Part shown: one piece after another, positions 34,750-44,236 of the stretch | Numbering within the stretch: the stretch's first letter is position 1 | Layout: each line of letters starts with the position of its first letter | Assembly: GCA_036488815.1 (NCBI GenBank) | Contig: DASXGX010000045.1 | Location: forward strand, 12,205-76,204 | Length of the DNA stretch: 64,000 nucleotides | Reading direction: 5' to 3' | Source of the DNA: Roseiarcus sp036488815 | GTDB taxonomy: Bacteria; Pseudomonadota; Alphaproteobacteria; Rhizobiales; Beijerinckiaceae | Program-made: the position numbers and the translations under genes | The notes under the pieces: generated by a model | Databases searched by the model: none | The model's input: only the letters and a program-made list of their open reading frames with translations | What the model was told of the DNA's origin: nothing

Positions 34750-35877
34750 CTAATAGACCACCACGCTGCGGATCGACTTGCCGCTGTGCATCAGGTCGAA
34801 CGCTTCGTTGATGCGCTCCAGCGGCATCGTGTGGGTGATCATCGGGTCGATCTCGATCTTGCCCGTCATGTACCAGTCGACGATGCGCGGCACGTCGGTG
34901 CGCCCTCGGGCTCCGCCGAAGGCGCTGCCCTTCCAGACGCGGCCGGTCACCAATTGGAACGGCCGCGTCGAGATCTCCTGCCCGGCGCCGGCGACGCCGA
35001 TGACGATCGACTGGCCCCACCCGCGATGCGCCGCTTCGAGCGCCTGCCGCATCACCCTGATATTGCCGGTGCAATCGAAGGTGTAGTCGGCTCCGCCGAT
35101 CTGGTCGGCCCCGCGCTTGGTCATGTTGACGAGATGCGGGACGATGTCGCCGGTGATCTCCTTGGGGTTGACGAAATGCGTCATGCCAAAGCGCTCGCCC
35201 CAGGCCTTCTTGTCATTGTTGAGGTCGACGCCGATGATCATCGAGGCGCCGGCCATCCTCAGGCCCTGGATGACGTTAAGGCCGATGCCGCCGAGGCCGA
35301 ACACGACCGCCGTGGAGCCGATCTCGACCTTGGCGGTGTTGATCACCGCGCCGATGCCCGTCGTCACGCCGCAGCCGACGTAGCAGACCTTATCGAACGG
35401 CGCCGCCGGATCGATCTTGGCGAGCGCGATTTCCGGCAGCACGGTGTGGTTCGCGAATGTCGAACATCCCATGTAGTGGAAGATGCGATCCTTGCCGATC
35501 GAGAAGCGGCTCGTGCCGTCCGGCATCAGCCCCTGCCCCTGCGTCGAGCGGATCGCCGTGCAGAGGTTCGTCTTGCGCGACAGGCAGGAGGGGCATTGAC
35601 GACACTCGGGCGTATAGAGCGGGATCACGTGGTCACCCTTGGCGAGGCTCGTGACGCCCTTGCCGACATCGACGACGACCCCGGCGCCCTCGTGGCCGAG
35701 GATCGCCGGGAACAGGCCCTCGGGATCATCGCCCGACAGCGTGAAATCATCGGTGTGGCAGACGCCGGTCGCCTTGATCTCGACCAGAACCTCGCCCTCG
35801 CGCGGCCCCTCGAGATCGACCTCCATGATTTCGAGCGGTTTTCCGGCGGCGACGGCGACGGCGGCGCGGGTTTTCAT
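34750..35877 (-). CDS. frmA: S-(hydroxymethyl)glutathione dehydrogenase / class III alcohol dehydrogenase
   Basis: This 375-residue cytoplasmic enzyme oxidises S-hydroxymethylglutathione (formaldehyde plus glutathione) to S-formylglutathione with NAD and can reduce S-nitrosoglutathione. It has the catalytic-zinc residues in KATGVCHTD and HEGAG, the structural-zinc block CRQCPSCLSRKTNLC, and the cofactor motif GLGGIGLNVIQGLRMAG. The length is normal for the class. The S-formylglutathione hydrolase gene and an frmR-type repressor are not adjacent, so the next step is encoded elsewhere. Confidence 0.94.
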   Translation of the reverse strand: MKTRAAVAVAAGKPLEIMEVDLEGPREGEVLVEIKATGVCHTDDFTLSGDDPEGLFPAILGHEGAGVVVDVGKGVTSLAKGDHVIPLYTPECRQCPSCLSRKTNLCTAIRSTQGQGLMPDGTSRFSIGKDRIFHYMGCSTFANHTVLPEIALAKIDPAAPFDKVCYVGCGVTTGIGAVINTAKVEIGSTAVVFGLGGIGLNVIQGLRMAGASMIIGVDLNNDKKAWGERFGMTHFVNPKEITGDIVPHLVNMTKRGADQIGGADYTFDCTGNIRVMRQALEAAHRGWGQSIVIGVAGAGQEISTRPFQLVTGRVWKGSAFGGARGRTDVPRIVDWYMTGKIEIDPMITHTMPLERINEAFDLMHSGKSIRSVVVY

Positions 35878-36047
35878 AGGTGTCTCCGGAACTGAAAGCG
35901 GGTTCGGCGCCGGTCCGGGGCGCCGCCGAAGTTGTTTCGCGCTCCGAGCGCGGTGTCAAATGCCGAGCCCTTCGCGACGTCCGCGTCCGGGTTTTCCCGC
36001 GTGAGCGGCGATGCTACGCTCGCTGGGCCAAAACAGCGGGAGAATCC

Positions 36048-36953
36048 ATGTCTTACGTGAAGCTCGGGCGGGATGCGGAAACGCTTGTCGGAGACGGTCA
36101 GACGCTACAAAAAGTCGCAGGCGGCTTTGGCTTCACCGAAGGACCGATCTGGCATCCCAAGCAGCGCCACCTCCTGTTCTCTGATATGCCGAGCGACGTC
36201 AGACGCCGTTGGGATCCGGACGGCGGCGTGCTCGAGGTCATGCGGCCGGCCAACAAATGCAACGGCATGACATACGACGCCGCGCTCAATCTCATTGTGT
36301 GCGAGCACGCGACCTCGACCCTGGTGCGGGAAACGCCCGATGGGCGGCGTGAGACGCTGGCCTCGCACTACGAGGGCAAGGAACTCAACAGTCCGAACGA
36401 TGTCTGCGTGCGCTCCGACGGTTCGATCTACTTTAGCGACCCCTGGTACGGCCGCATGCCCGGATTCGGCGTCGAACGGCCGCGCGAACTCGGCTGGCAG
36501 GGCGTTTTTCGCCTCGCGCCGGACGGCGAGCTTCACTTGCTGGTCGAGCGCGACGAATTCACCCAGCCTAACGGCCTCTGCTTCTCCCCCGACGAGCGAC
36601 GGCTTTATGTCAACGACACGACGCGAGCGCATATTCGCGCCTATGACGTCGCCTCGGACGGTTCGTTGAGCGGCGGCCGGGTCTTCGCCGAGGGTCTCGC
36701 CGCCGAGACGGAGCACGGCAGGCCGGACGGCATGAAGTGCGACGAACGCGGCAACGTCTGGTGCACGGGACCGGGCGGCGTCTGGATCTTCGCGCCGACC
36801 GGCGAGCGTGTCGGCCGGATTATCGTTCCGGAGGTGACGGCCAACCTGCACTGGGGCGGCGCAGGCTTCCACACCCTGTTCCTTACCGCCTCGACCTCGA
36901 TCTACGCGCTCGAAACCCTGATCGGGCCGCACGCGGAGCCCTTCATGCGATAA
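36048..36953 (+). CDS. SMP-30/gluconolactonase family protein
   Basis: The 301-residue protein is a six-bladed beta-propeller lactonase. It shows the metal-binding glutamate in GFGFTEGPIWHP (near residue 30), asparagine in NSPNDVCVRSDG (near 117) and aspartate in RPDGMKCDERGNVWC, the usual SMP-30 divalent-metal residues. It probably hydrolyses sugar lactones such as gluconolactone, although the substrate is open. ATG 36048 follows GGGAGA. It is convergent with the sugar ABC transporter operon and might process its product, a guess based on position only. Confidence 0.85.
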   Translation: MSYVKLGRDAETLVGDGQTLQKVAGGFGFTEGPIWHPKQRHLLFSDMPSDVRRRWDPDGGVLEVMRPANKCNGMTYDAALNLIVCEHATSTLVRETPDGRRETLASHYEGKELNSPNDVCVRSDGSIYFSDPWYGRMPGFGVERPRELGWQGVFRLAPDGELHLLVERDEFTQPNGLCFSPDERRLYVNDTTRAHIRAYDVASDGSLSGGRVFAEGLAAETEHGRPDGMKCDERGNVWCTGPGGVWIFAPTGERVGRIIVPEVTANLHWGGAGFHTLFLTASTSIYALETLIGPHAEPFMR

Positions 36954-36969
36954 CGAGAATTCGAGACCG

Positions 36970-36999
36970 ACCTGCGACGGCGAGCAAATCGCCGCAGGT
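36970..36999. terminator. Hairpin between the lactonase gene and the ABC permease gene
   Basis: ACCTGCGACGGCGA at 36970-36983 and TCGCCGCAGGT at 36989-36999 form a stem with a small bulge and the loop GCAAA. Placed between two convergent genes, it probably terminates both, although neither side has a long T-run. Confidence 0.6.
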
Positions 37000-37950
37000 T
37001 CAGCGCCCGCGCACTTCGCCGCCCGCGGCGACGATCACGCCGATGATCACCGCGCCGGTGAGGACGAGGCGCAGCCCGGCGCTGACGCCGAAGGTGTTGA
37101 GCATCGTCAGGAGAAGGACGAGGAACAGCGAGGCGCCCCACACACCAGGGATATTGGCCTTGCCGCCGGCGACCGACGTGCCGCCGATCACGACGACGGC
37201 GATCGAGGTGAGCAGATATTCGTCGCCGATGTCGAGCGAGGAGCCGCGGAAATACCCCGCCAGCAACGCTCCGCAGAGCCCCCCGAGCGCGCCGCATTGG
37301 ACGTAGGTCCGTAGCCGAATGCGCTCGACATCGATCCCGGCAAGCCAAGCGGCGCGCGGATTCTGGCCGATGGCGAGCACCGAGCGGCCGTACATCGTCT
37401 TCGTCAGCAGCCCGTACGCGAGCGCCGCGAACACGAGCGCGCACAGCGCCAGAACAGGCACCCCGCCGACCGTCGCGATGCAGAAATTGGCGAAGCCGTC
37501 AGGCGGCTTGATCTGCAGCCCACGACCATAGCTGATGCCGACCGATTGAATGATGAAGCTCGCCGACAGCGTTGCGATGATCGGCGGGATGCGCAGCAGG
37601 CGGATCAGCAGATAGCAGCAGAGGCCGATGAAGGCGCCGCTAAGGAAAGCAGCGCCGACGCCGAGCGCGATCCGGCTGTCCGATCCGTCCATCACTTTCA
37701 TCGCCACGGCGCTCGCCAGACCGATGTTGGCCGGCAAGGAGAGATCGACGTTGCCCGGCCCGAGCGTAATCACGAACATCTGCGCGACGCCGACGACGAC
37801 GGTGAAGGCGGCCAAGGCGAGCGCCGCCGTGATCATGCCCCCGGCGCCCTGCCCGCCGGTGAAGACGATCGCCGCGAGCCAGACGACGAGCGCGCCCAGG
37901 AACGAGCCGATCCAGGGATAGGCCGAGAACCAGCGGCGAACGAGGGTCAT
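37000..37950 (-). CDS. Sugar ABC transporter permease, second subunit (RbsC-like)
   Basis: The 316-residue inner-membrane protein has around eight hydrophobic helices and the branched-chain/ribose-permease motif region ALGGLCGALLAGYFRGSSLDIGDEYLLTSIAVVVIGGTS, split over the loop that meets the ATPase. ATG 37950 overlaps the stop of the first permease gene (ATGA). It is the last gene of a four-gene operon with a binding protein, a twin ATPase and another permease, and so makes a heterodimeric channel. Confidence 0.88.
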   Translation of the reverse strand: MTLVRRWFSAYPWIGSFLGALVVWLAAIVFTGGQGAGGMITAALALAAFTVVVGVAQMFVITLGPGNVDLSLPANIGLASAVAMKVMDGSDSRIALGVGAAFLSGAFIGLCCYLLIRLLRIPPIIATLSASFIIQSVGISYGRGLQIKPPDGFANFCIATVGGVPVLALCALVFAALAYGLLTKTMYGRSVLAIGQNPRAAWLAGIDVERIRLRTYVQCGALGGLCGALLAGYFRGSSLDIGDEYLLTSIAVVVIGGTSVAGGKANIPGVWGASLFLVLLLTMLNTFGVSAGLRLVLTGAVIIGVIVAAGGEVRGR

Positions 37951-38933
37951 CGCCGTCGCTCCTCGAATCGATTGATCAGCACCCGCGCGGCGAGCACCGC
38001 GATGAGAATGCCGCCCTGCGCGCCGACCTGCCAATCCGGCGATATGCGCATGAAGTTCAACAGCGAGCCCGCCATCGTCAGCGTGAGCGCGCCGAGAACG
38101 GCGCCGATCGGCGACACCCGGCCGCCGACGAACTCGCCGCCGCCGAGAATGACGCCGGCGATGGACTCCAGCGTGTAGCCGCGGCCGAGGGTCGCGTCGG
38201 CCGACGTCGTGACCCCGATCAGCGCAAGGCTCGACAAAACGCCGAATAGGCCGCAGAGCGCAAACATCACGGTCTTGGCGCGCAGCACGGACCAGCCGGC
38301 GCGCGAAACTGCGACTGGATTGCCGCCCGCCCCGCGCAGGATCGCCCCGTAGGACGTGCGCATCAGTCCGAAATGCGCAACCACGGCGAGCAGCGCGACG
38401 ACGACGATCGGCCACGGAACGAAGGGCGTCTTCACCGAAACAATCGCGCGCAGCCAATCCGGCGCCTTGCCGCCCGGCGTCGGCAAGATGAGAATCGCCA
38501 GCCCCTGCCAGACGAACAGCATGCCCAGCGTGACGACGATCGACGGCAGTTGCCGGAGCTGAATGACCGCGCCGATCAGCGCGTAAGCGGCGACGCCGCC
38601 CGCCAGCGCGGCGACGCCGAGCAGAGGGTCGTCGTGCAACCACGTGGCGACGATGCAGCCGCAAAAGCCGATGAAGGGGCCGAGCGACAGATCGAGATCG
38701 TTGACGGTGATGACGAACATCTGCGCGATCGTCGCGAATGCGACCGGCACCGCCAGATTGAGCATCAGGTTGAAGCCGAAGTAGCTGATCGCGCGCGGAT
38801 TGACCCACTCGATGGCGATGACGATCAGGGCGAGCGACAGCGCAGGCAGCGCGGCGCGCAAGGCTCGGGCGGAGATGAACGGCGCCGGGCGCGCGCGCGG
38901 CGCTCCCGCCTCGAGAGACGTCGCCTCGCTCAT
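37947..38933 (-). CDS. Sugar ABC transporter permease, first subunit (RbsC-like)
   Basis: The 328-residue polytopic protein has a hydrophilic N-terminus and about eight to nine helices. The ATPase-facing loop reads GRGYTLESIAGVILGGGEFVGGRVSPIG, matching the EAA-like loop of ribose-type permeases. Its start overlaps the ATPase stop and its end overlaps the next permease start by four bases, so the genes are tightly coupled. Sugar specificity is not shown. Confidence 0.88.
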   Translation of the reverse strand: MSEATSLEAGAPRARPAPFISARALRAALPALSLALIVIAIEWVNPRAISYFGFNLMLNLAVPVAFATIAQMFVITVNDLDLSLGPFIGFCGCIVATWLHDDPLLGVAALAGGVAAYALIGAVIQLRQLPSIVVTLGMLFVWQGLAILILPTPGGKAPDWLRAIVSVKTPFVPWPIVVVALLAVVAHFGLMRTSYGAILRGAGGNPVAVSRAGWSVLRAKTVMFALCGLFGVLSSLALIGVTTSADATLGRGYTLESIAGVILGGGEFVGGRVSPIGAVLGALTLTMAGSLLNFMRISPDWQVGAQGGILIAVLAARVLINRFEERRR

Positions 38934-40405
38934 GACGCCTCCGCCTCCTCGAAGGATGCGGCGATGATCTGTTCCTCGGTCATGTTCTCGCGCGCCACCT
39001 CGGAGACGATGCGCCCATTGCGGAAGACATAGGTGCGATGGCAGTGCCTGAGCTCTTCGATTTCCGTCGTATACCAGAGGAAGGTGCGGCCCGCCGCAGC
39101 CTCGGCGGCGATGAGGCCGTAGACCTCCTGCTTGGTTGCGACGTCGACCCCGCGCATCGGATCGTCCATCAGAATGATCGCCGCGTCAGATCCGAAGGCG
39201 CGCGCAAACAGCGCTTTCTGCTGATTGCCGCCGGACAGCGTGAGAATGTTGTCATTCATGTCGGGCGTGCGGATCGCAAGCTTTTGGCGCCATTGCGCGG
39301 CAAATTCGCGGGCCAGCTCAGTGGAGAGAAAGCCGTGGCGGCGCTGGCGCGCCAGGGAGCGGACGCCGACATTCTCGGCAATCGACCAGAGCGGAAAAAT
39401 CCCGTCGCTCTGGCGGTCGCCTGGAATGAAAGCGATTGGCGCGCGGCTCTCCTTTCGCGACGCCTTGCGCTGGGCGTCGGCGTAGATCGCCAGCAACAGA
39501 TCGGTCTGTCCATGGCCTGCGAGACCCGCGAGGCCGATAATGTCGCCGGCGCGCGCTACGCAGTCGGCCCCATCAGTTTGGGCCGCGGGGCGGACCCGCA
39601 AAAGCAGTGGCTTGCCCGCGTCTGCGTCGCGAACCCGAGGGGCGACGCCCTCGTCGAGCGCGGCGCGGCCCCCCATGGCGGAGACCAGCTTGGCGCGATC
39701 GAAGCTGGCCGCCTCCCCCTGAGCGACGATCGTTCCATCGCGCATCACGACGATGACGTCGGAGGCGGCGAGGATTTCGCCGAGCATATGCGAGATCAGG
39801 ATGCAGCTCACGCCTTGGCGCGTCGCCTTGCGCACATAGGCGAGAAGTTGCGCGGCCGCGTGCGCGTCGAGCGAAGACGTCGGTTCGTCGAGAATGACGA
39901 GACGAAGCGTTTCGTCGGTGACCGTGAAAGCGCGCGCGATCTCGATCATCTGGCGACGACCAATCGGCAGGTCGCCGACCAAGGCGTCCGCTCCAACGCC
40001 GTGACCGGGAAAGATCTCGTCGAGCTTGTCGACAATCAGTTTGCCGGCGCGTGCGCGCCAGCCGAGGCCTGAGATGGAAGCATGCGTAATGCGCGCGTTT
40101 TCCGCCACCGTCAGGTTGGGACAGAGCGAAAGCTCCTGGAACACGCAGCGCACGCCGAGGCGGTGCGCGATCGCGACCGAATAAGCGGGCGGGCGCTCGC
40201 CCGCGATCGCGACGACGCCGCGATCCGGGGTCAAAGTGCCCGCCAGCACGTTCATCAGCGTCGATTTGCCGGCCCCATTGTGCCCGACGAGCCCGAGGCA
40301 AACGCCCGCCGGGACGTTCAAGCTCACCTGATCGAGCGCGCGGACGGCGCCGAAGCGCTTTTCAACGCCATCCAGGGAAACGACAAAACCGCTCTGCTGC
40401 GTCAT
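38930..40405 (-). CDS. Sugar ABC transporter ATPase with two nucleotide-binding domains (RbsA/MglA-like)
   Basis: The 491-residue cytoplasmic protein has two ABC domains. The first has Walker A GHNGAGKSTLMN, a degenerate signature (PIGRRQMIEIARAF) and Walker B VILDEPTSSLD. The second has a weak Walker A (AGLAGHGQTDLL) but an intact SGGNQQKALFARAF signature and ILMDDPMRGVD, the usual asymmetry in this family. It powers the two permeases encoded after it. Its gene overlaps the first permease by four bases and follows the binding-protein gene after 68 bases. Confidence 0.9.
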   Translation of the reverse strand: MTQQSGFVVSLDGVEKRFGAVRALDQVSLNVPAGVCLGLVGHNGAGKSTLMNVLAGTLTPDRGVVAIAGERPPAYSVAIAHRLGVRCVFQELSLCPNLTVAENARITHASISGLGWRARAGKLIVDKLDEIFPGHGVGADALVGDLPIGRRQMIEIARAFTVTDETLRLVILDEPTSSLDAHAAAQLLAYVRKATRQGVSCILISHMLGEILAASDVIVVMRDGTIVAQGEAASFDRAKLVSAMGGRAALDEGVAPRVRDADAGKPLLLRVRPAAQTDGADCVARAGDIIGLAGLAGHGQTDLLLAIYADAQRKASRKESRAPIAFIPGDRQSDGIFPLWSIAENVGVRSLARQRRHGFLSTELAREFAAQWRQKLAIRTPDMNDNILTLSGGNQQKALFARAFGSDAAIILMDDPMRGVDVATKQEVYGLIAAEAAAGRTFLWYTTEIEELRHCHRTYVFRNGRIVSEVARENMTEEQIIAASFEEAEAS

Positions 40406-40473
40406 ATCCGCCGCTTTGACTGGGAAGCCGAAGCGGCTCCTCGTTGTTGAAGTTAAGCGTTCAGCTCGGCTTC

Positions 40474-41493
40474 CTATTTCTTCATATTGGCGTCGATCGC
40501 CTTCTTTGCGTCCTCGACAGTGTATTCCTTGCTGGCGACGGAGCCCTTCGGAATGTTGGCCAGGGCCTTCTCGAAGTTGTCCTGATCGAAGGCGAGATAG
40601 GGCACCAGCAGATCGTGCGGAATGTCCTTGCGACCGTCAAGCACCTGCTGGGCGACCCAGAAAGCGAGCGTCGATACGCCGGGCGCGATCGAGGCGGACC
40701 AGGTCACATAGCCGTTGGCCGCCTTCTGCTCCTTCCACCACTGCAATTCGTCCTGGCGGTTGCCCATGATGATGGTCGGCGTCGCCCGTCCCGCGGCCTT
40801 GAAGGCCTGTGCGGCGCCGTAGCCGTCGCCGCCTTGATCGACCACCGCGGCGATCTTGGGGAGCGAGGGCAGCACGGTCGAAACCGCCTTCTGCGCCGTC
40901 GTCTGATCCCAGTCGCCTTCGACTGAGCTGACGAGCTTGAAGTCGGGGTGCTTGGCGACGCCGGCGACAATGCCGTTGTGGATCGCGTCGTCGATCGACG
41001 TGCCGGCGATGCCGCGGATCTCGAGCAGGTTGCCGCCCTTCGGGAGGCGTCCGGCGAGGAAGTTGACCTCCTGTTCGCCCATCGCCTTGAAGTCGACGAC
41101 GACGCGGTACGCGCACGGCTCGGTGACGATGCCATCGAACGAGACGACCACGATGCCCGCGTCGCACGCCTGCTTGATCGCGCCGTTCAATGCGTCGGGC
41201 GAGGCGGCGTCGATGACGATCGCGTCGTAGCCCTGGAGAATGAGGTTCTGGATCTGCGCGGCCTGGGTGGCGACTTCCTTGTCCGCTGTCGTGAAGACGT
41301 CGGCGGCGGCGACGACCCCGTCCGCGACCGCCTTCTTGGTGACCAGATCGTAGCTCTTCAACATCGCCTGGCGCCACGAATTGCCGGCGTAATTGTTGGA
41401 GAAGGCGATCTTCTTGGTGTGCGTGTCGGCCTGCGCGCCGCCCGCCGCACACAGAGCCAAGGTCAACGCTGCGACTGCTACTTTACTTTTCAT
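40474..41493 (-). CDS. Periplasmic sugar-binding protein of an ABC importer
   Basis: The 339-residue protein has a cleaved signal peptide (MKSKVAVAALTLALCAAGGA, end near residue 22) and a type-1 periplasmic-binding fold (PBP, DUF-like ribose group): KIAFSNNYAGNSWRQAM, NLILQGYDAIVIDAASP and GIVVVSFDGIVTEP. ATG 41493 is chosen because GGGAGGA precedes it at the proper distance; longer frames lack a signal peptide. It starts the ABC operon. The ligand cannot be named from the sequence, though C-terminal substrate residues (NRQDELQWWKEQ) are distinctive. Confidence 0.88.
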   Translation of the reverse strand: MKSKVAVAALTLALCAAGGAQADTHTKKIAFSNNYAGNSWRQAMLKSYDLVTKKAVADGVVAAADVFTTADKEVATQAAQIQNLILQGYDAIVIDAASPDALNGAIKQACDAGIVVVSFDGIVTEPCAYRVVVDFKAMGEQEVNFLAGRLPKGGNLLEIRGIAGTSIDDAIHNGIVAGVAKHPDFKLVSSVEGDWDQTTAQKAVSTVLPSLPKIAAVVDQGGDGYGAAQAFKAAGRATPTIIMGNRQDELQWWKEQKAANGYVTWSASIAPGVSTLAFWVAQQVLDGRKDIPHDLLVPYLAFDQDNFEKALANIPKGSVASKEYTVEDAKKAIDANMKK

Positions 41494-41564
41494 CGGATAT
41501 TTCCTCCCACTTCTCAATTTTGACCGTCTCTTGCGGACGTCCCATACCTTAGACCAAATCGCCG

Positions 41565-41768
41565 TCAGGACGCCGGTCCGCGCCGCATGTCGGCGACCGA
41601 GTCTTCGCCCACAAACCATTCCTCCGGGCGCACGTCCTCGAAAACGACCCAGATCGACTTCGGCGCGATGCCCGTCTCCTCCGAGATCGCTTTGGCGACC
41701 GATTTGGCGATGCGGGACTTGCTCTCGTCCTTCACGCCTTCGACGATGCGGATGTTGACGAACGGCAC
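41565..41768 (-). CDS. 4-oxalocrotonate tautomerase family protein
   Basis: This 67-residue protein starts at GTG 41768 and, after Met removal, exposes the catalytic Pro1 (PFVNIRIVEGV). It has the conserved region EETGIAPKSIWVVFEDVRPEEWFVG and an otherwise typical small tautomerase length. Such homohexameric or heterohexameric enzymes ketonise 2-hydroxymuconate-type compounds in aromatic catabolism, or act on other dicarbonyls. No aromatic pathway genes are adjacent, so the physiological substrate is unknown. Confidence 0.85.
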   Translation of the reverse strand: MPFVNIRIVEGVKDESKSRIAKSVAKAISEETGIAPKSIWVVFEDVRPEEWFVGEDSVADMRRGPAS

Positions 41769-41962
41769 AGGCGCCTCCGAACTGGCATGTTAGCAACGCG
41801 AAGGTCCCAAAACGTTCGCGACTTGTCAACGGGTTGTGGTTCGAATTGTGGCATATTGTTTGACATTTTCGCGAGCGCGGCGCGGGGCTGAATTGGCGCG
41901 TCGGCGCAGCCCTAGTCTATTGTCTGGCTGATGTGCGGGTTGGGTGATTCGGAGGGGACCCC

Positions 41963-43621
41963 ATGGCGCAGGACGCCGACGCGATCGTGGTGGGCGCTGG
42001 ACTGGCGGGGCTTGTCGCGGCGACGGAGCTCACCGACGCCGGCAAGACCGTCGTTGTCGTCGAACAGGAGGGCGAGCAGAGCGTCGGCGGGCAGGCGTTT
42101 TGGTCGCTTGGCGGCCTCTTCCTCGTTAATTCGCCCGAGCAGCGTCGCCTCGGGGTCCGCGACAGCTACGACCTCGCCTTGCGAGACTGGCTCGGCTCTG
42201 CGGGTTTCGATAGTGAAGACGACCTTTGGCCGCGCCGGTGGGCGCAGGCCTATGTGGCCTTCGCAGCTTCCGAAAAGCGCGCTTGGCTGCATGCGATGGG
42301 CGTACGGTTCTTCCCCATCGTCGGCTGGGCCGAACGCGGCGACGGCGACGCGATCGGCCATGGCAACTCCGTGCCTCGGTTTCATGTCACCTGGGGCACC
42401 GGTCCCGGCGTCGTCGAACCGTTCGAACGGCGCGCGCGCGAGGCGGTCAAATCGGGCCGCCTTACCTTTCGCTTCCGGCATCGCGTGGATTCGCTGAGCG
42501 TGACCAACAAGACGGTCGACGGCGTCGACGGCTCGCGCCTCGCGCCGAGCGCGGTCGCCCGCGGACAAAGCAGCGGGCGCGAGGTCGTCGGCCAATTCTC
42601 GCTACGCGCACAGTCCGTCATCGTCGCCTCGGGCGGCATCGGCGGCAATGCGGAGCTGGTGCGAAAGAACTGGCCGCAGCGTCTTGGCCGCCCCCCTAAA
42701 CGCATGGTCTGCGGTGTGCCGGATCACGTGGACGGGCGGATGCTCGCGATCAGCGAGCGCGCCGGGGCGCGCATGATCCACCCCGACCGGATGTGGCACT
42801 ACGTCGAGGGCCTGCACAATTGGGATCCAATCTGGCCCAATCACGGCATCCGCGTCCTGCCGGGTCCGTCCTCGATGTGGTTCGATGCGACCGGCGAGCG
42901 CCTTCCAGCGCCATTCTATCCTGGTTACGACACACTTGGCACGCTCGCTCATATCATGCGCACGGGCCACGACCATTCGTGGTTCGTGCTGACCCAAAGC
43001 GTCATCCGCAAGGAGTTCGCGCTTTCCGGCTCCGAGCAAAACCCTGATTTGACCGGGCGCAGTTGGGCGATGACGGCGCGCCGCGCGATCGGCAAGAACG
43101 CCACCGCGCCGGTCGAAGCCTTCAAGCGGAAGGGCGCGGATTTCATCGTGCGCGAGACGCTCGAGGATCTCGTCGCCGGCATGAACGCGCTCGTCGGCGA
43201 CGCCCTGCTCGACGCGGCGCATCTGAGGGCGCAGATCGAAGCGCGCGACCGGCAGCTCGACAATCCCTTCGCCAAGGATATGCAGATTCTCGGCATGCAT
43301 AACGCGAGGCGCTACCTCGGCGACAAGCTGGTCCGCGTCGCCGCTCCGCATCGATTGCTCGACCCCAAGCATGGGCCGTTGATCGCCGTTCGCCTCAATA
43401 TCCTGACCCGCAAGACCCTCGGCGGCCTCGAGACCGACCTCGACGCCCGCGTGCTCGGCGCGCATCGGCAGGTTGTGCCCGGTCTCTATGCGGCCGGCGA
43501 AGTCGCCGGTTTCGGCGGCGGCGGCATGCACGGCTATCGCGCGCTCGAAGGCACCTTCCTTGGGGGATGCCTGTTCTCGGGGCGTCAAGCCGGACGCGCC
43601 GCCGCGGCGGCGATGACCTGA
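41963..43621 (+). CDS. FAD-dependent dehydrogenase (fumarate reductase/KsdD-like)
   Basis: The 552-residue protein has a Rossmann FAD-binding start, DAIVVGAGLAGLVAATELTDAG (about residues 6-27), then VVVEQEGEQSVGGQAFWSLGG. It ends with the FAD-binding LYAAGEVAGFGGGGMHGYRALEGT and GGCLFSGRQAGRAA. This is the FAD_binding_2 family, which includes 3-ketosteroid delta-1-dehydrogenases and fumarate-reductase-like flavoproteins. The substrate is not evident. The ATG at 41963 is preceded by GGAGGGGA. It is divergent from the tautomerase across 194 bases. Confidence 0.85.
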   Translation: MAQDADAIVVGAGLAGLVAATELTDAGKTVVVVEQEGEQSVGGQAFWSLGGLFLVNSPEQRRLGVRDSYDLALRDWLGSAGFDSEDDLWPRRWAQAYVAFAASEKRAWLHAMGVRFFPIVGWAERGDGDAIGHGNSVPRFHVTWGTGPGVVEPFERRAREAVKSGRLTFRFRHRVDSLSVTNKTVDGVDGSRLAPSAVARGQSSGREVVGQFSLRAQSVIVASGGIGGNAELVRKNWPQRLGRPPKRMVCGVPDHVDGRMLAISERAGARMIHPDRMWHYVEGLHNWDPIWPNHGIRVLPGPSSMWFDATGERLPAPFYPGYDTLGTLAHIMRTGHDHSWFVLTQSVIRKEFALSGSEQNPDLTGRSWAMTARRAIGKNATAPVEAFKRKGADFIVRETLEDLVAGMNALVGDALLDAAHLRAQIEARDRQLDNPFAKDMQILGMHNARRYLGDKLVRVAAPHRLLDPKHGPLIAVRLNILTRKTLGGLETDLDARVLGAHRQVVPGLYAAGEVAGFGGGGMHGYRALEGTFLGGCLFSGRQAGRAAAAAMT

Positions 43622-43624
43622 AGT

Positions 43625-44173
43625 TCAGGCGTCCTCTTCGGGGTTCGCCTCGGGTTGCTTGATCGCTCCGAGCACGGTCTGCGGGTCGGTCGCTTTCGCC
43701 AATTCCTCGGCTTGGCGGTCGACACGATTGTGAATCTGCGGGCTGTCGCGGCGAAACTCCTCCAAAAGCGCGATCACCTTGGCTGTTTTCTGCTCGTTGA
43801 AGATAGCCAGTTGCATCGACAGCAACTCGCGCTGCAACGCGATCTGGTCTTCGCGGCGCTGTTCGGCGACGATGGCCGAAACCATGAACAGCGAAACAAT
43901 GGAGGCGGCGCCCGTCAGCCAGGAGAAGGGCGGTGGATCGAAGGGCTCACGCCCCAGCGCGATCAAGAGGTAATTGGCCCCGATCCAGACGCCGACGATC
44001 GCGATCAGGCCGGCGATGAACGCCGGGTTGGCGATTACTGCCGTCGCGCGGCTAAGACCTCGCCGAAAAGGAGTGGCGCCGTCGCGACGCTCGGCGTGCA
44101 TCTTGGAGATCGACTGGATCGTCTCTTCGATATGGGCGGGGAGTTCCGGCGCATGGCTCTGCATATCCGTCAT
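43625..44173 (-). CDS. DUF1003 family membrane protein
   Basis: The 182-residue protein has two close hydrophobic segments (about 52-72 and 86-106, AFIAGLIAIVGVWIGANYLL and WLTGAASIVSLFMVSAIVA). A coiled-coil-like charged tail rich in Glu, Gln and Arg follows (QRREDQIALQRELLSM). This is the DUF1003 architecture, a small inner-membrane protein of unknown function. It converges with the flavoprotein gene three bases from its stop. No partner in the same direction is obvious. Confidence 0.78.
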   Translation of the reverse strand: MTDMQSHAPELPAHIEETIQSISKMHAERRDGATPFRRGLSRATAVIANPAFIAGLIAIVGVWIGANYLLIALGREPFDPPPFSWLTGAASIVSLFMVSAIVAEQRREDQIALQRELLSMQLAIFNEQKTAKVIALLEEFRRDSPQIHNRVDRQAEELAKATDPQTVLGAIKQPEANPEEDA

Positions 44174-44236
44174 CGACGACCTCTTCGAGGCAAGTCGGAG
44201 AACGGAACGTTTCGCAGCGCAAAAGGTTTCGAGCGG

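Noticed and set aside
37950..38808. A 602-residue open frame on the minus strand upstream of the second permease
   Set aside because: Its N-terminal half is Arg/His-rich shadow of the first permease gene; the real start is the ATG at 37950 overlapping that gene's stop.
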